Assembly (NCBI GenBank): GCA_948470475.1
Contig: OX419344.1
Coordinates: 19,300,725 to 19,364,724, forward strand
Direction of reading: 5' to 3'
Length of the DNA: 64,000 bases
Origin: Galaxea fascicularis
Lineage: Eukaryota > Cnidaria > Anthozoa > Scleractinia > Euphylliidae
Shown in pieces: positions 34,301-48,002 of this stretch. Both the position numbers and the translations under genes were made by a program. The notes below the pieces were generated by a model. The model saw nothing but the letters and a program-made list of their open reading frames with translations, was not told where the DNA came from and made no database searches. Each line of letters opens with the position of its first letter. Within the stretch, counting starts at the first letter, position 1.

Positions 34301-37300
34301 AGCTTTGTGCTCACTAGCGACGAAAGGTGAGGAGGTGAGGACGCAAGCATAAGCACAGACACGTGCGTAGATATGATTTTCGTCTACATTTCCTCGAACC
34401 AAAACCTCTGCTTGCGCTTGTGCTTGCATTGTGCACGACCTCACTGGGACGCAAACACAAACGCAAACAGAAGAAGAACGGAAGTTTTGTATTTTATGTG
34501 TCGGCCTTGCGCTTGTGCTTATGCTTGCGTTTTGTATTTCGCTTGCGCTTGTCCTTGCGTCGCTAGTGAGGACCAGGGTTAAATGAAGTAGCAGACAATT
34601 CTTTAAGCACTTGACTCGCCACCCTGGTTGGCACTTGTTCACAGGGATGGAAAGGACATTTTGAGTCCACGGTAGAGTGAGCACCCATACCAAACCATGG
34701 TGTAATTTCCCCGCGGTATATCTTCGAAGTCATTTTGAGCGTTGTGAAAGAGTGCTAGCCCACCACCCTCGACTAGCCCTAGTTTGCCATCCTATTTCTG
34801 ATAAGTTACCAGAACGCGCATGCGTCGGAGTTGTTGACATTGTCACGAGTAGTACTGAGTCGTATCCCAAAAGTGTACAAGTGTCATAAGGCGCAAAAAT
34901 CCTCACGCCCAGCTTAGTGTTTGGAAGCAGCTTTTGACGCATTACGGCAACAAATTACAGTCGAGCCGCCCTTTACCACCACCTTTCTTAAGCGACCACT
35001 CAGCCCAAAACTAGACACTTAAATTAAGTTGTTAATTGATTGATGGATGGAAGGACGTACGTACAGAAGGCGGGCGGACTAACTGCCTGACCGGCTGCAT
35101 ACTATGGTTTATTGTTATCTTGTTTTAATTAGTGCTCTCTGGGATACGTAGTTTAGGCCTTTACGTGATTTGGACCTGGGTCTCCATCACACGAGCTTTT
35201 ATTACAAGTATGTCAGTGTTTTGATTTTCTTACTTTATTTTAGGATAAAACAAAGACGATAGTCAATGGTAACAAAAAACAGACAGGTAAATTTATCGTA
35301 GACTTTATTGATTTCATATTCTTTATAGTGCATTTAGCCTGTGTCGCTGTTTGGAGCATGAAAACGGTGGACCAGTAGCACGTGATGGCTTTCACGTTGT
35401 AATGCATGTTGTCCATGTGATCTGCCATAGGAAAAAACAGTGGAAAATAGGACAAATTGCGGAAAATCGCGAGTGATTTCCCAAGACTACATTTGATTGT
35501 TTAGACACTGAATAACGAAACAATAAAATAATTTACTGAAATAATTAGTTGATTACGGCCATTACTTGATTTCTTACGCTTTGAAGCCTTGTCTATATTT
35601 CTCTTTTGGAGATTTTTGTTCGTTTGTTCCGTGCTATATGAATGGCGTTAATATTCGGGGATTTTGCTGGTTTAAATATTTCCTTTTACTGTTTCATTGT
35701 ACTCTCCCTGCACGGAGTTTATTTTAAAGAGCTTGTTTATAATACACATTCTTTTTATTTGCAGCAACCAAAGTTTGGTTGAAAAAATTTAAACGCAAAG
35801 TAAGTATTGTATCAACTACGTACAGTTAAATATATATTTTATCAATTACATTTATGTTATTGTTACTAATTGTTCCGACCCACAATGTAAACTACTGATT
35901 CTACCAATAATTGTGCAAGCCAAGAAAGTTTATTATTTATTTATTTGCCTATTTTAAGTACAAAGTATAATGCCTGAACAAACTTCATTTTGTTCTCGAT
36001 AATTTGTTTTCTCAAATAATTCTTACGTCATGTTGCTGTACTTCAGCTATAGACCAACAAAACGGCAGGAAACTATTACCAACATCTAGAGTTTACCTTA
36101 GCTATCTCAAACGCTTTCTTCTCCTTGCTGAGCCTCAAACATTTACACGCACAATTCTCTTATCATTTTGTCTGTCCATACCTCAAAAACACAGGGTGAA
36201 TCGCTGTGTTTATGTAGGCGACACATTTCTCAGTAGCCATCTTATGTCACGCGCTGCGGAAAAAAAAAACTAGAATTCAAACTGTTCCATTTTGAAAACA
36301 AAGCAAGTTACCGAGCTGAAAACAGGCAAGCAGGTATATTTCCAATATGTCTTTTTTGTGATAAAGGTAAAAACAAAACAAAAAACTGTTTACTTTGTAA
36401 TTTCATGTTTTTGATGTCACGTACCCACCAAGAATTACAATGCGTTAAATAATAACACAGGATATCTGTTGTGGACGACGATACTCGGACAATGCTATGT
36501 ACCGTATTTTGAATATTACACACCGAGATTGTGTCAGACAACGAAGAATGATTCCTGGCTAAATTTGTGCCCAACATTTTTAAGACAACAGGTGGGTTCA
36601 ATTGCCTTGTTGACCTGTTTTGAATGTTGTCCTTTTCAGCGCCTATGGTTCTCTCAGAGACGAAGCATAACAGTGAAACAACCAGGTATTTTGATATTTA
36701 AAATACATGGCATTCATGCTGTTGCAGCTGCTCATTTTTCACTCAACGAAATTACTAATGTTATTAACAAAGCTTTTGGAGCTGAAGGAAAAGTTGTGAG
36801 CAACAGAATAAAAAGGCGCTCCTCTTCACGTCATACCCAAAAGAACTAGATTTAGATTGAGAATCAGGTTTGGAAATTGAGTTGTTCAGTTACGTTTTTG
36901 TTGTTCTGGTTTGCATTGTTTTTCAATTCCGATAGATAACGAAAAATTTGAAATTTTGCTTGGACAAAACAATTGTCTGTTTTCTTGAGCATTTGTGTCA
37001 TTCTGTTCATTGCCATTTTTCCTTAGTGCAAGACGATACGGCTGCTGTCAAAAGTGGCGTCGATCATCAAACGCTCGTCAAGAGAAAACGTTTCCATTCT
37101 CCACACGACAATGTAAGGTTTTGGGTGTTGCTTTGGTACTTGTGTTTGTGCCTGTATTACAAAGCAATATAAATGTAAATGGTGTCTGAAACAGCCTATC
37201 ATGGTTTACCTGCTTGCTTGAAAATCATGAGGCCGTGTTGTTTTTAGTTATGGTTCTTTATATCGACCAACTTGAAGAACCAACGCCTTCTGAGCATTTA

Positions 37301-37565
37301 AACTCACCCATTTTCTTTTTGTTAGTTTTATGCTTCGAACTGCCGTATTAAACACTTTTGTTTGCTCTATGAACAGGAACAGCCAGTTAAAACTAGAAGG
37401 AAGTCTACCGAGACAGGTAACTTTTGGCGATGCAATCTCGTTTTTAGTAGGTTTTATGTAGTGCTTTTTAACCTCGTTTTTAGTAGGTTTTATGTAGTTT
37501 TACGTTTTAAGCGTTGATGAAAGTAGGAATATTGATATCGGCGCTATATACGTATTATTATTATC

Positions 37566-37605
<40 letters not shown>

Positions 37606-40600
37606 GAATGGAGTTTCAACAACAGCAACAACAAAAATAGGATGCATAATTACGGTGATAATAACTGTAGTCTCCCTTATGGCCCTATGAAAAACTAAAT
37701 TAAGATCGTATATAAAATACTAATATATAAAATGACAAAAAAAGCTAAAATATTCTATAAATTCCGTAACTGTCCGCGTGAAAGTCCACATAATAAATCA
37801 AAGTAGCTTCTTTTAAATTCCTCAACCGACGAGGATGGCAACTGCGACGAGAACACCACAAAAAAATAGGTTTGAAGAGCAAAACACTTCCGTTGACTTC
37901 CGTGGAATGGCGGTTTCTTTATTCTTGGTTTTCACCCGCGTGACAAGGCGGCCATGTTAGTAGTCAATACCATACAAAGTTAACATCATTCATACAATTG
38001 TTTTCGTCGAATTTGTATAGTTATAAAGTTTAGTTCCTAGCGAAGAGACAGGCAATTGTTCTTGACCACCAACATGGCCGCCACGACGTCATATGCAAAC
38101 CAGCAATGGCCCCCACCAGTTGCTCCTAGTTGTTGAAAACGAGATGAAGCTAACCAGCGGTTGTTACAAACTTAGATTCCAGTCTGAATGCAAGTTAATG
38201 AAGATTTTTATAACTCTCTTTTACTTGCTGTTTACCTCACATTTTGCTAAAAAGTAGCTTGTAAGCGCATTTTCTGTAAGAACTATGAAAAGCTGGGTTA
38301 ACTCATAATCTTAGTCGGCGTTTTTCTGTTATCAAACACACTGAAACTCGCTCTAGCATTTAGAATCCGTTCCAAGCTGTCATGTTTGGCACATCCCCCT
38401 AGAATTACAATTATTACCAATTAATTATAATCTTACATTTAGCTATCAATACTGCTATGACAGAAAATACAAACACATCAAAACAAAATAGAAAATCTAA
38501 AAGCCTCGTTCTTTCTTTTTGCCATCTTTTTTTTTTCGTGACCAAGTTCTATCGTAAAAGTAGCTGTTTTATCATTTTTTAACCAAGTGAAAAACTTAGT
38601 TATTCCGAACAGGTGCATGCTCGCTTAACACGGTTGCGTTACCATGGCGTGTCTACTTCAGGTGTTGGCTCAAACTTGTCATTACCCGCTCATGTAATTA
38701 ATAATTCATCGTTATAATTTCTGATATAGACAAGCAAGCTGTGGCCGCCAAACCAAAGGATGTGTTTGAAACTACAGAGGTCTCACCAGATCGCAAGAGT
38801 ACGGTAATATATCTTGCACATATTTTCTTATTTCGTCTTGCTTTGGTTGAGTTTTTTGAGTTTACTTGCAATATGCAAGTTTTTCTTTTCATTCATTGCG
38901 TGAAATGCAAATCATTATCAGCTGGAGTTTTAGTCGTTTAAGGTGTCTAACGTTTGGAAATATGTCTTAACGAACACTCTTACTCTTGACAACACATAAT
39001 GTGGATAGATTGTTTGGGTATTTCCGAATGCTACGGAAACTGCTGATGTTCAGCCTTGTGTTATTGCGTGGGTGTCGTTTCTGAGATGCTGCTTAATGGA
39101 TAGCGGTTGTGAAATGTAATTATCGATTTCAAATCCATAATGAATCGATGATGCATCGACCAAGATCGGACGACGTTTGAGCTATAATCGGATGAGCGGG
39201 CGCTAACGACAAGATATTGGGTGTAAATTAAGAAATCGATCGTGAATAGACGAAAATCGGATGGGATTTCGACATACGATCAAGGGAAAGTGACAGAAAA
39301 TGTTTTGATAGTTATATTACCCCACGATGTGGGGAAAATGTGGAATTGGCATTAAATTGGCCACCCTGCTAGTGGAGCCTTTCTTGAACTCCGAAAAGAA
39401 AGACTCTGCAGTAATTGAGTCAAGTCTTTCTTATATTTTCGCTCAGACTGGAAATTAGTTCGTAATGGTTTTCAAGAGTCTCTGGGCTGTTGAAGAGAAT
39501 AGATCTGCTAGTATCGTCACATTCTTTTTCAGCCCACAAGTTGGCCTAAAAAGTTTTTTGTTACCTTAAAAACCGTCCAGAACAAGTTTTATATTTCGGG
39601 CGAGAGAGTTAGGTTTACAGACTTGCGGTTGCAATTAACAACCAGCGCGTCTGCGAAGTGGCAAAAGGAATGAGAAACTCATAGTAAGAGTGAGAGAGAA
39701 GTGAGGTGGTATTTTCTATAAGCGTAGTAAACGAATGAATAATGTAATAATTCTGTACTCTAAGACGCATACTCGGGAAAAGACGAGAACACGGTTCGCC
39801 TTGAGCTTCTTGTCTCCCACTGGTAAAACAAAATGGTGCTTTAAGGCGTGGAGAGGCCACGTCCGTTCAAGAAGCTGCACACTTTTAATTTACAGAATAT
39901 TGAAGAATATTTGTTGCAGCTTGGCTTCAGTTATCGCAAAAAAGGAAAAGCGACTTCTCGTTTTCGCAACGATTGCGGCGCCGATGCAGCCAGTTGCCTC
40001 ACTGGCGAAAAAAAAAAACTGATTAGAGGCACAAACCTTAAAAGTTTCCTTTTGTCCTTCGTCTGCCCTTTCGAGGATTTAAAACGCTTTTCTTCTCGAC
40101 TTTTGTCAAATCTTCGTCTATTAACAGAAACAACTCTGAAAGAAATCGTTGTTGGTTTTGCCATCGACAAATTTCTTTTGTGACGTAACAAACGAGGATA
40201 AGCGCGCGCAAACGACAGCCAATTAGATTCAATGTTTTAGCTTACGAGTGTAAGCGCGTAATTTTGAATTTTTCTTGAACGAAAAGGTGCCTTAAGGTGA
40301 TTCCTCAGTATTGCATTGCGCATCCCTACTGCGCACGATTTCGCGTCATTAGCACGCACAAATTAGCGCGTGCACGTACTGACAACGAAAGAATTTCCAT
40401 CAAGCTTAACTCGATAGCGAAATAAATGTTCGTTTTCTTTTAAACGAGCATGGTGACCTATATTTTTTATTGCATAATAATAGTGTACATATTATCCTCC
40501 TTTATTTCAAAAAAAACTAAAAAATTTTATCGGAAGGAAAAAAAGATATAGGTGAAAGAGTGCACGAAACCGTTGCTCTGTGATGCAAATTATGACCGCG

Positions 40601-43600
40601 AAAATAACGACTCTACCAACTCTTTACGTCCACGTCGTTTTAAATAGTGTGATGTTTCCACAAATTTTATATGATATTGTCCTATATGCTCGACACTTTC
40701 TACCTGTCAAGTTTTTTCCCGAGTATTTCTTTTAAAAACTATGTTTCGAGCTACCGCAAAATGTAACGTGGACCGATGAATAACGTGCGTGATTAGAACG
40801 AGTACACGCATAAATGGGGCAAGATTGGCCCGTCGCATCTCTTAAACGAGAATGGTGACCTATCATTTTTATTGTATTTTTCGAAACAGTGCTCGGTAGA
40901 GAACATTCAGGGAAAGTTTAAAAAAAATTCATCGGGAAGTTTTATTTCTAAGGAATCACCTTAACAAAACAAAACAGAACGTGCTTGGCGTTTAAATCGA
41001 CATCAATTCGTGGTATCCAGATGCAATTTGATGTTAACTCTAATCACAGGGCGCCCACAAGAGTTAAGGAAAGAATAAATTAATACTGATTGAATTATTG
41101 GCATTTGTCGATTGTTTCTTGTGCTTTTCTTTAGTCTACATGCACATTCAGTTTATATTTACGCGACAGCACAGTAGTCGTGCGAGGAGCCAGTTTTGTG
41201 CGCGAGCGCCTTAAGCTAATATGCTAATTAGCTATGTAAAATTGTCAATTTTATTTACATAGGGTACAGAGCTAATTAGCATAGTAAGCTCAAGACGCTC
41301 GCGTACAAAACTAGCTTCTCGCACGACTACAGTGCTGTCGCGTAAATATAAACTGAATGCGCACGTAGACTAAAGAAAACCACAAGAAACAATCAAAGTA
41401 TGCCAATAATTCAGTTTTATTAATTTATGTTTTTCTTAACTCTTGTGGGCACCTGTTCTCCAACCTCTAACAAATATCTAACTAGTGTTGAGAAAGCGCG
41501 CGTTCGGCCTCATGTGTGAACAACTTTGTAATTTTTATTTTGCTTGTTTGTAGGATAATAAAGCGGCTAACGTAAGAAGAAGTTCAAGCGATAGTAAGTT
41601 TTATTGCACGGCGCTTTTGCTTTCCTTTGAGTTGGTTTTTATTTGTATTGGCAAAACTCACAAAATAAAATTTGCTTGTTTAGCGCGCAGATGTAAGAAA
41701 ACCAAACCGGAAAACATCCCAGAAAGTACCTCATGTAAGAGATCCTCGAACACACCCGACCTTGACATGGGGAAAAAGGTGTTGAAACGAGCCAGAGTAG
41801 AGCTTGAACCACTGCAGGTGAAAAGTCAGGTTAGTTCGTGTAGTGTTCGTCTAATTTCTTTCATTTAAAGGGTAGTCTCTTTCATTGGCGATTTTTTGCT
41901 CTTTGTTCTCTTTTAAGCAGCAAAAACCTGCTTGAAAGTAGCAATGGAATTTGTTTAGTTGCGAAAAATTTAGCAGGGACATTACGACAGCTTGCGCCTT
42001 ATCAGTGTATCGTTGCCCTTCTTTACGAAAGACTGTACCGCTACCGGGTTCTGCGTCCTCTACTGTTCTCGTTTAGTGGGTGGGTTATTCGACGTCTCCT
42101 GCCAATTTGTGTATACCAGTACTAGTTATTCACTACTTTCGAGTTGTATCTGCCATTGAATATCCCACGAGTCACTTGTATTTTCTTTGCATAAACACTC
42201 GCCTAAATATGAAGAAAATACAAGTGGCGAGTGAGATATTCCATGGTATAGCATGAGAAAGCCTTGCACAACTATTTTATACCATGTCATACACAATCAA
42301 TGCGGTTCACGATGGGAGGGATCGGTGGACGCTTTCCTACATTATGATTGGCTGTATCTTCTGTAGCATGATATAAAAGACGTTATGGGATACAAAGGCA
42401 ATTAGTCGAAGTCACAACTCATTGACGCAATTATGTGATTACTGACAATGTTTTGAGAGTAACTAGTATCAACATACCAATTGCTGGTTGCGATCCAAGA
42501 AGGACTTGTTTAGTCGATCGAAAAGAGGCTTGTCCTATTCTATTTCGTTACTTAAAATTAAGAAAACTCTAACTTTTGTCATTCAAATATCTAGACTAAA
42601 TGGATTTTGATTGTAATGGCATCTAGTTTTGTTGTTATTGCTTTTTGTTACATCATTTTTACACTTTCTTTTCTTTACGCAGGAAAGTACACCGCACAAA
42701 AGTTCTGGCATTTGTAAGTTTCCATATTTAACTTTTTTGCGTTATTATAATTGCCGGTCACAATTTAGCAGCTTCCACAACATGTTACACCACTGGCTTA
42801 GAAGACAATAGAACGAACAAGAGAGCAATGCGTCTAGCTGTTACACACCCAGGCAAATGTAATAAGTAGCTTTGGAGAGCTGCTACATTACTTAGCCAAA
42901 AGGGTGCCTTTTGAGCTCAGTGTCGCCTCCGAGCGAGTAGCGATAGGGACCTGGATTCGAGTACGAGTACAAGATCAACTATTGGAAGTTCGGCTTTCAA
43001 ATTTCAAACCATTCACCTCCTCAGAGCCTTCAGTCTTCCTTACCGCTGACCAGCAGATAAGGAGTTTATACAAACAAGGTTGATCTCACCGGTGATAATC
43101 TAAAGCACGCAAAAAAAGATTTGAAAAGTCGTACTCGGACTCAAATCTACAGGTCCCTATTATTGGTTCAATTAGTCAAACAGAATTTTTTAGTTCTTTC
43201 AAGGAGTCACATAAGTTTTTTTAAACCCTGACAGCTTGCTCTTTGTCTCCATAATACAACGACTCTTTAGTATCAATAATTACTTTTTCCTCTCTTTTGT
43301 CTATATACGTCTTATGGCACCGGTTAAGAGAATTTGTTTAAGCATCGAAACATTCCACCTTTGGTGTTAAGTTTCGTCATTCCCTTGACCTGTTTTATGT
43401 CTAACAAAAAATGACATTGTTGGAAGAATTAAGATGATGCTAACTGGTAGATCTTGAAATGCTAAAAGCACCATTCTACCTGTTTCGTGTCATTAAAAAC
43501 ACCTACTTCATTTCTAGCCAAAGCAGAGAAGTCCCACCGTGTTAAGACATATATGCTTGTGACTGCATATCAAGGTTTTAGGGTAAGTTATTGAGTACTG

Positions 43601-46600
43601 AGACCGCGCTAGATAGCAACAATGATCGTCGTTCCAAATAGCCGAACGTTTAGAGCTTTAGTCTTTTCATGGTTACTTCTGTTGTGAACTGTACGTACAT
43701 GTCGTTCCACACCCTTGCAACTTAATACAGTCTTTCTTGATCGAATGTTTCTGTTGTAAGCCCACTTGGGGTAGGAAACAGCCAAAGTTCAGAACTTGCT
43801 ACCTGAAAGACGTTCATTGTTCGTCTTTTAAGATGAATATTGTCACTTCTCGGCAAGGCTACTCAGTTTGTGCGTAGAGACAAGCTCGAGTATGATGATG
43901 ATGATGATGATGATGATGGTGATACGTTTATGTGTAATTTTGTAATTATCTTAAATTGAAAGAGTATAGTGGTAAAAAAAGAGCTTCAAGTTGAAGGCTA
44001 ACGATAGATTTCGTTCTTAATGTTATATCCGTGCCTCTTCATTTACTCTTGTTTGTTTGTTTGTTTGATGTTTTAGGACTTCAAGCCAATAGTTCTCGAA
44101 TCTCGGACCCGAGGAAAATCGAAACACACAAATGAAGGTAACGTTCCGTTTAACTAGTCAGTTTAAGGATCACTATTGATTTCAGCATAGCACGTGCAGC
44201 GAGTTTATTTGACATCTGCACGCGCGCAAAATTTTACGTGACCGCGGAAATTGACCCCTACCATCCTTACATGTCGAGACTGTTAAAAGAAAGCTTTGCC
44301 CTTTGTGGGTTTTCAATCACAATTACGTCGACAATCATGGGACCTCGCATAGCAGAAACTGTCAAACTGTATCGTTGCCTATTAATTGTCTCTCTTGATG
44401 GCTTGACACTCGTTTTCTAAGACCGGCGGCATTGAGTTGGTTGGATCTTAGAGTTTGCACAAGGCAACTCGTGTGGGACGGGGGAGTGAAACCGGCTGGG
44501 ACGTGTAACCCGTTCAGTAGAGCCTTGCTCTGCTTAAGCTTGCTCTTATGCCTAACGGGTTCCCTTTAGTGAGCTTGACTTGAAGACAAGATACGCGTTC
44601 CTTCCGGTGAAATACACACGAAAACATCGGTATGAAAAGAGCTTCTTTTGACGTGGTTGTCCTCAGTTCACATTGGCTCCCACGCGACTATTCTCATGCT
44701 GTGCTTGTATTTACCTCTTAAATATAAACCGGGTTGAACAAGAAAGGTTACGATTATTTCAGAGTCGCCACAGAAGACCCCTAAAGCTTCAGAGTTCCCT
44801 TTGCTTGTGGTGGAAAGCGTGAATTCAAAACCCGTTAAGAACAGTGTTATTGCCGAAAACGAAGAAGTTCAGCATTTTGTGGAGAACTGCCTGAAGGCGC
44901 GAGGCAAATGGCAAGTCGGCAGGACTATTGAAGTGGTAAGAGTTTTGGTCACTGTTTGCGGCTTTGCGTCTTGAAAAGAAAGATTAGCAATTCCATGTTC
45001 AATTCTCTTTTAAACACTTTTGTTTATAAATTTCCTTTTCGATTGGAAATCTTATTTGTTTGTGTTTTCTTCTTCAGCCACATGAAGGAAATGATGACGA
45101 TACGCTAAAAGGTGCGACAAAACTTGTTTTGTTTTGATGAAGAGATGAGCTTGGGCTGTGCCTCTTTGATCGCTTGTTTGTTTTCTCTCTTACGACCCTT
45201 CTATTTGATTCTAGAAGCAAGGAAGTTAAATGTGAATCGTAACACTGGAGAAACCATCTTGCACAAAGCAGCCAGACTAGGTTATCATGTGAGTATGGCA
45301 TTTAACTTAGTACCCGATATTTTTTAAAGGGGGGAGAGGGGGGGGGGGGAGAGCGTTCGGGGTTGACTATTCCCTTTATTTCCAGCGCACAGAATGCCAT
45401 CTTATGTACTTGGTCGGCTGCGCACAATTCCCCCCGCCCCTACCCCCACAGCTTTATGAGCAACGCATATTTTGCGTATTTCTTGTTTACATGTTATTTT
45501 CACGCTGTTGGTTTTGCTATCAGAAGCAGAAAAAAAGGCTTGCTTTTTTATTGTTTCCCACACTAGCGATTACCGTCTTTTTCGAGTATTCTCATTCAGA
45601 AATAGTCCCACAAGAACTGGTTGTTAACATCCGTAAATTCTATTTTCCTTTTGCGTTTTGTTGCACTTCTTTTAAAGTTCATTTCCTTATTGGGTCTTGT
45701 CGTATCGTGTTTTTAGTGCCTCGTGTTGCTTCAATCTAGACGCAGGTCAACTGTCTCTTTCTGCTTCTGCCACTTAACGAAACACTTTATTGTATAAAAC
45801 AAATAGATTCCATGTTTCCGCGCGTCTGTTCACTAATACATCACAGACGACGTCAAAATGTGGTAGGAACAAAAACGTGGAATACGAGGCGATAGCCGAG
45901 TGTATCACCGTTGTTCTTACCACATTTTGACGTCTTCTGTGATCTATTACTAAACAGACGCTCGCAACATGGAATCTATTTGTTTTATACAATAAAGTGT
46001 TTCGTTAAGTGGCGCTCGACTGAGACTGCTCCAGATTAAGTTATTTTTCTACAAAGAAACGTTTTTTTTCCTTCTTCTTGCTTTTGGAATTTGGCCACAG
46101 CCTAGGCCAGACTAATCTGGTAAAATGTTCCTCCAAATTTTCAAAACTTTCCGCCATTTTAGAAAAATAGGCAGTCTATGACTGCATGTGGCTCCGACTG
46201 AATAGAAAACCAAACGGGTATTGTGTAGTTTTGAAAAAAATAACTTGGGTAACAAATAGAGTTTATTTCTGACAATTAATGTACCTAATCTGTGAAATAG
46301 ATATTTGTCCAGTATTGCGCAATATAGATGGTTACGCTTGCACTCACTCCACGCCATGACACAAAAACAGAGGGGAAAAGTTTTAAGTGATGACGTCATT
46401 CTTGCGTCTGTCCTCTAAGGACCAATCGAAATGGATGCACAATGTAGCTTATTATATAAAGCATAATAGACAATCGGTATTACTCACTAGCCTTAAGGCT
46501 TAGGGTTATGCCCACTGTCTATTACACACTACATAAAAAGGTTTGTTTTTCGGAGTTTTAGATAAAAGGTCTCAGTTCTCACTGTTTTTGACAATCTCTG

Positions 46601-47968
46601 CTGGTGCTTTAGGAAACAGTCCACCATCATATTCATCAAGGTATAGACCCCAATGCCAAGGACAATGCTGGCTGGACTCCACTTCACGAGGCGTGTTCAA
46701 GAGGCAAAGTTGGCGTGGTCAAAGTTTTGGCGAAGTATGGTGCTGATGTCAATGCGTGCTCTAATGATGGGATAAGGTGAGTCTAAAAGCCCGTTCACAC
46801 GGTGCAATTTCGGTATGGTCACACAATGTTGCCTAGAAGTTGCATGCGATTTTAAATCGTGTGACCGCACCCGCTACTAGTTGTGTTTTCCCTTTAGACG
46901 CTCTCTGATGCCACTGTAACCAAGAATTCTGTCGTGAACCATGGTTGTCGTCCATAACGTTTGCGTTTAAGTTTCCTAATCTCTTTAAGTAAAGATCGGA
47001 GAAGACTTCTGTCTCCATAAGTCGTTTGACCGTAACCTTAAAGGGGCATTGTCATGCTATTGTACCATCACTTTAAAGAGCTTAAAACTGACCAATGCAT
47101 GGTGTAGTTTTGCTGTCAAAGACTGTAGTACTGCATTGACACTATAAACTCCTGTATGCCATCAAAGATGACGAGGATGGAAATGGATTGAAATTTGAAA
47201 AAAACTTGCTGTTTTTTTATTTTCAAAGTTTCACCCTGTGCATTAAAATATTACCACAAAATTGTTATGGTAGCTCTCCCTGCTAAAATTTCATTGCAAT
47301 TCATCTTGCTGATTCTGTAGGAGCATTTTTTGCACGATAACAGGTAAAAGGCAGTTATTTTGGCAGAATTGAACCAAAAACAGCAAAAATCCCGCTGACA
47401 GTGCTCCCTTAACCCTCTGAGTCCTAGAAGTGATTGTGTGACATCTCCTTGTCAATACATTGTCAGAAGATCCAGCAGACAGGTGATAAGAATAGACAGA
47501 TTTATCAGCTAGAGGGTGTTGTCTTGAATAAGCCCATATTCTCTTAACTAACGTGCAAGGAACTGTATAAGAGCTACAAAGGAGAATTAATAATCAGATC
47601 TTGGGAGTTAAAGCGCGAAACAATAACAACGACGACAACAACAACATGACTTGCGCGTTAACTCATTCTGTCCTTTCGTACAACCACCATGATGCCCAAC
47701 TCATCTCTGAGGACTCGTTGTAGTTAATCTTTTGTGACGTCGATTTTGGTGTGTTTTGTTCCAGGCCAATTCACGATGCAGCAGAAGGTGGTCACGTGGG
47801 TGTTCTCAGAGTATTGTTATCGTATGGTGCAGACCCTCTGCTCGCAACGTATTCTGGGAACAGTGCGCTTAGTTGTACCAAAGATTCCAACACACGATAT
47901 TTCTTAGACGGTGCGTAATGTTCGTGGGGTAGATTCCTTGCAATGTGATTGCTTGATTTATAGTGTTG

Positions 47969-48002
<34 letters not shown>

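Larger units (their letters stand above)
33689..41553. other. BCOR introns 4-10
   Basis: Introns between the small exons, 0.3-2.8 kb. Contents apart from plain AT-rich sequence are a foldback at 34309-34571, a dispersed repeat at about 36085-36440, an (ATT)n tract at 37549-37612, a repeat with ATGGCGG / GGCCGCC ends near 37905-38110, an unassigned AT-rich stretch with two open frames at 39600-40230, a 673-bp element with TTAA ends (40292-40964) and a 400-bp palindrome (41046-41454). Confidence 0.65.

Noticed and set aside
34259..34693. 144-codon minus frame rich in Cys, Val and Ala
   Set aside because: It lies inside the foldback element 34309-34571 and is made by its GCTTGCGCTTGTGC repeats.
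39600..40230. Several open frames of 80-110 codons near 39.6-40.2 kb
   Set aside because: Frames overlap on both strands, have no homology and no splice sites fitting the BCOR phase series; treated as unassigned intron.
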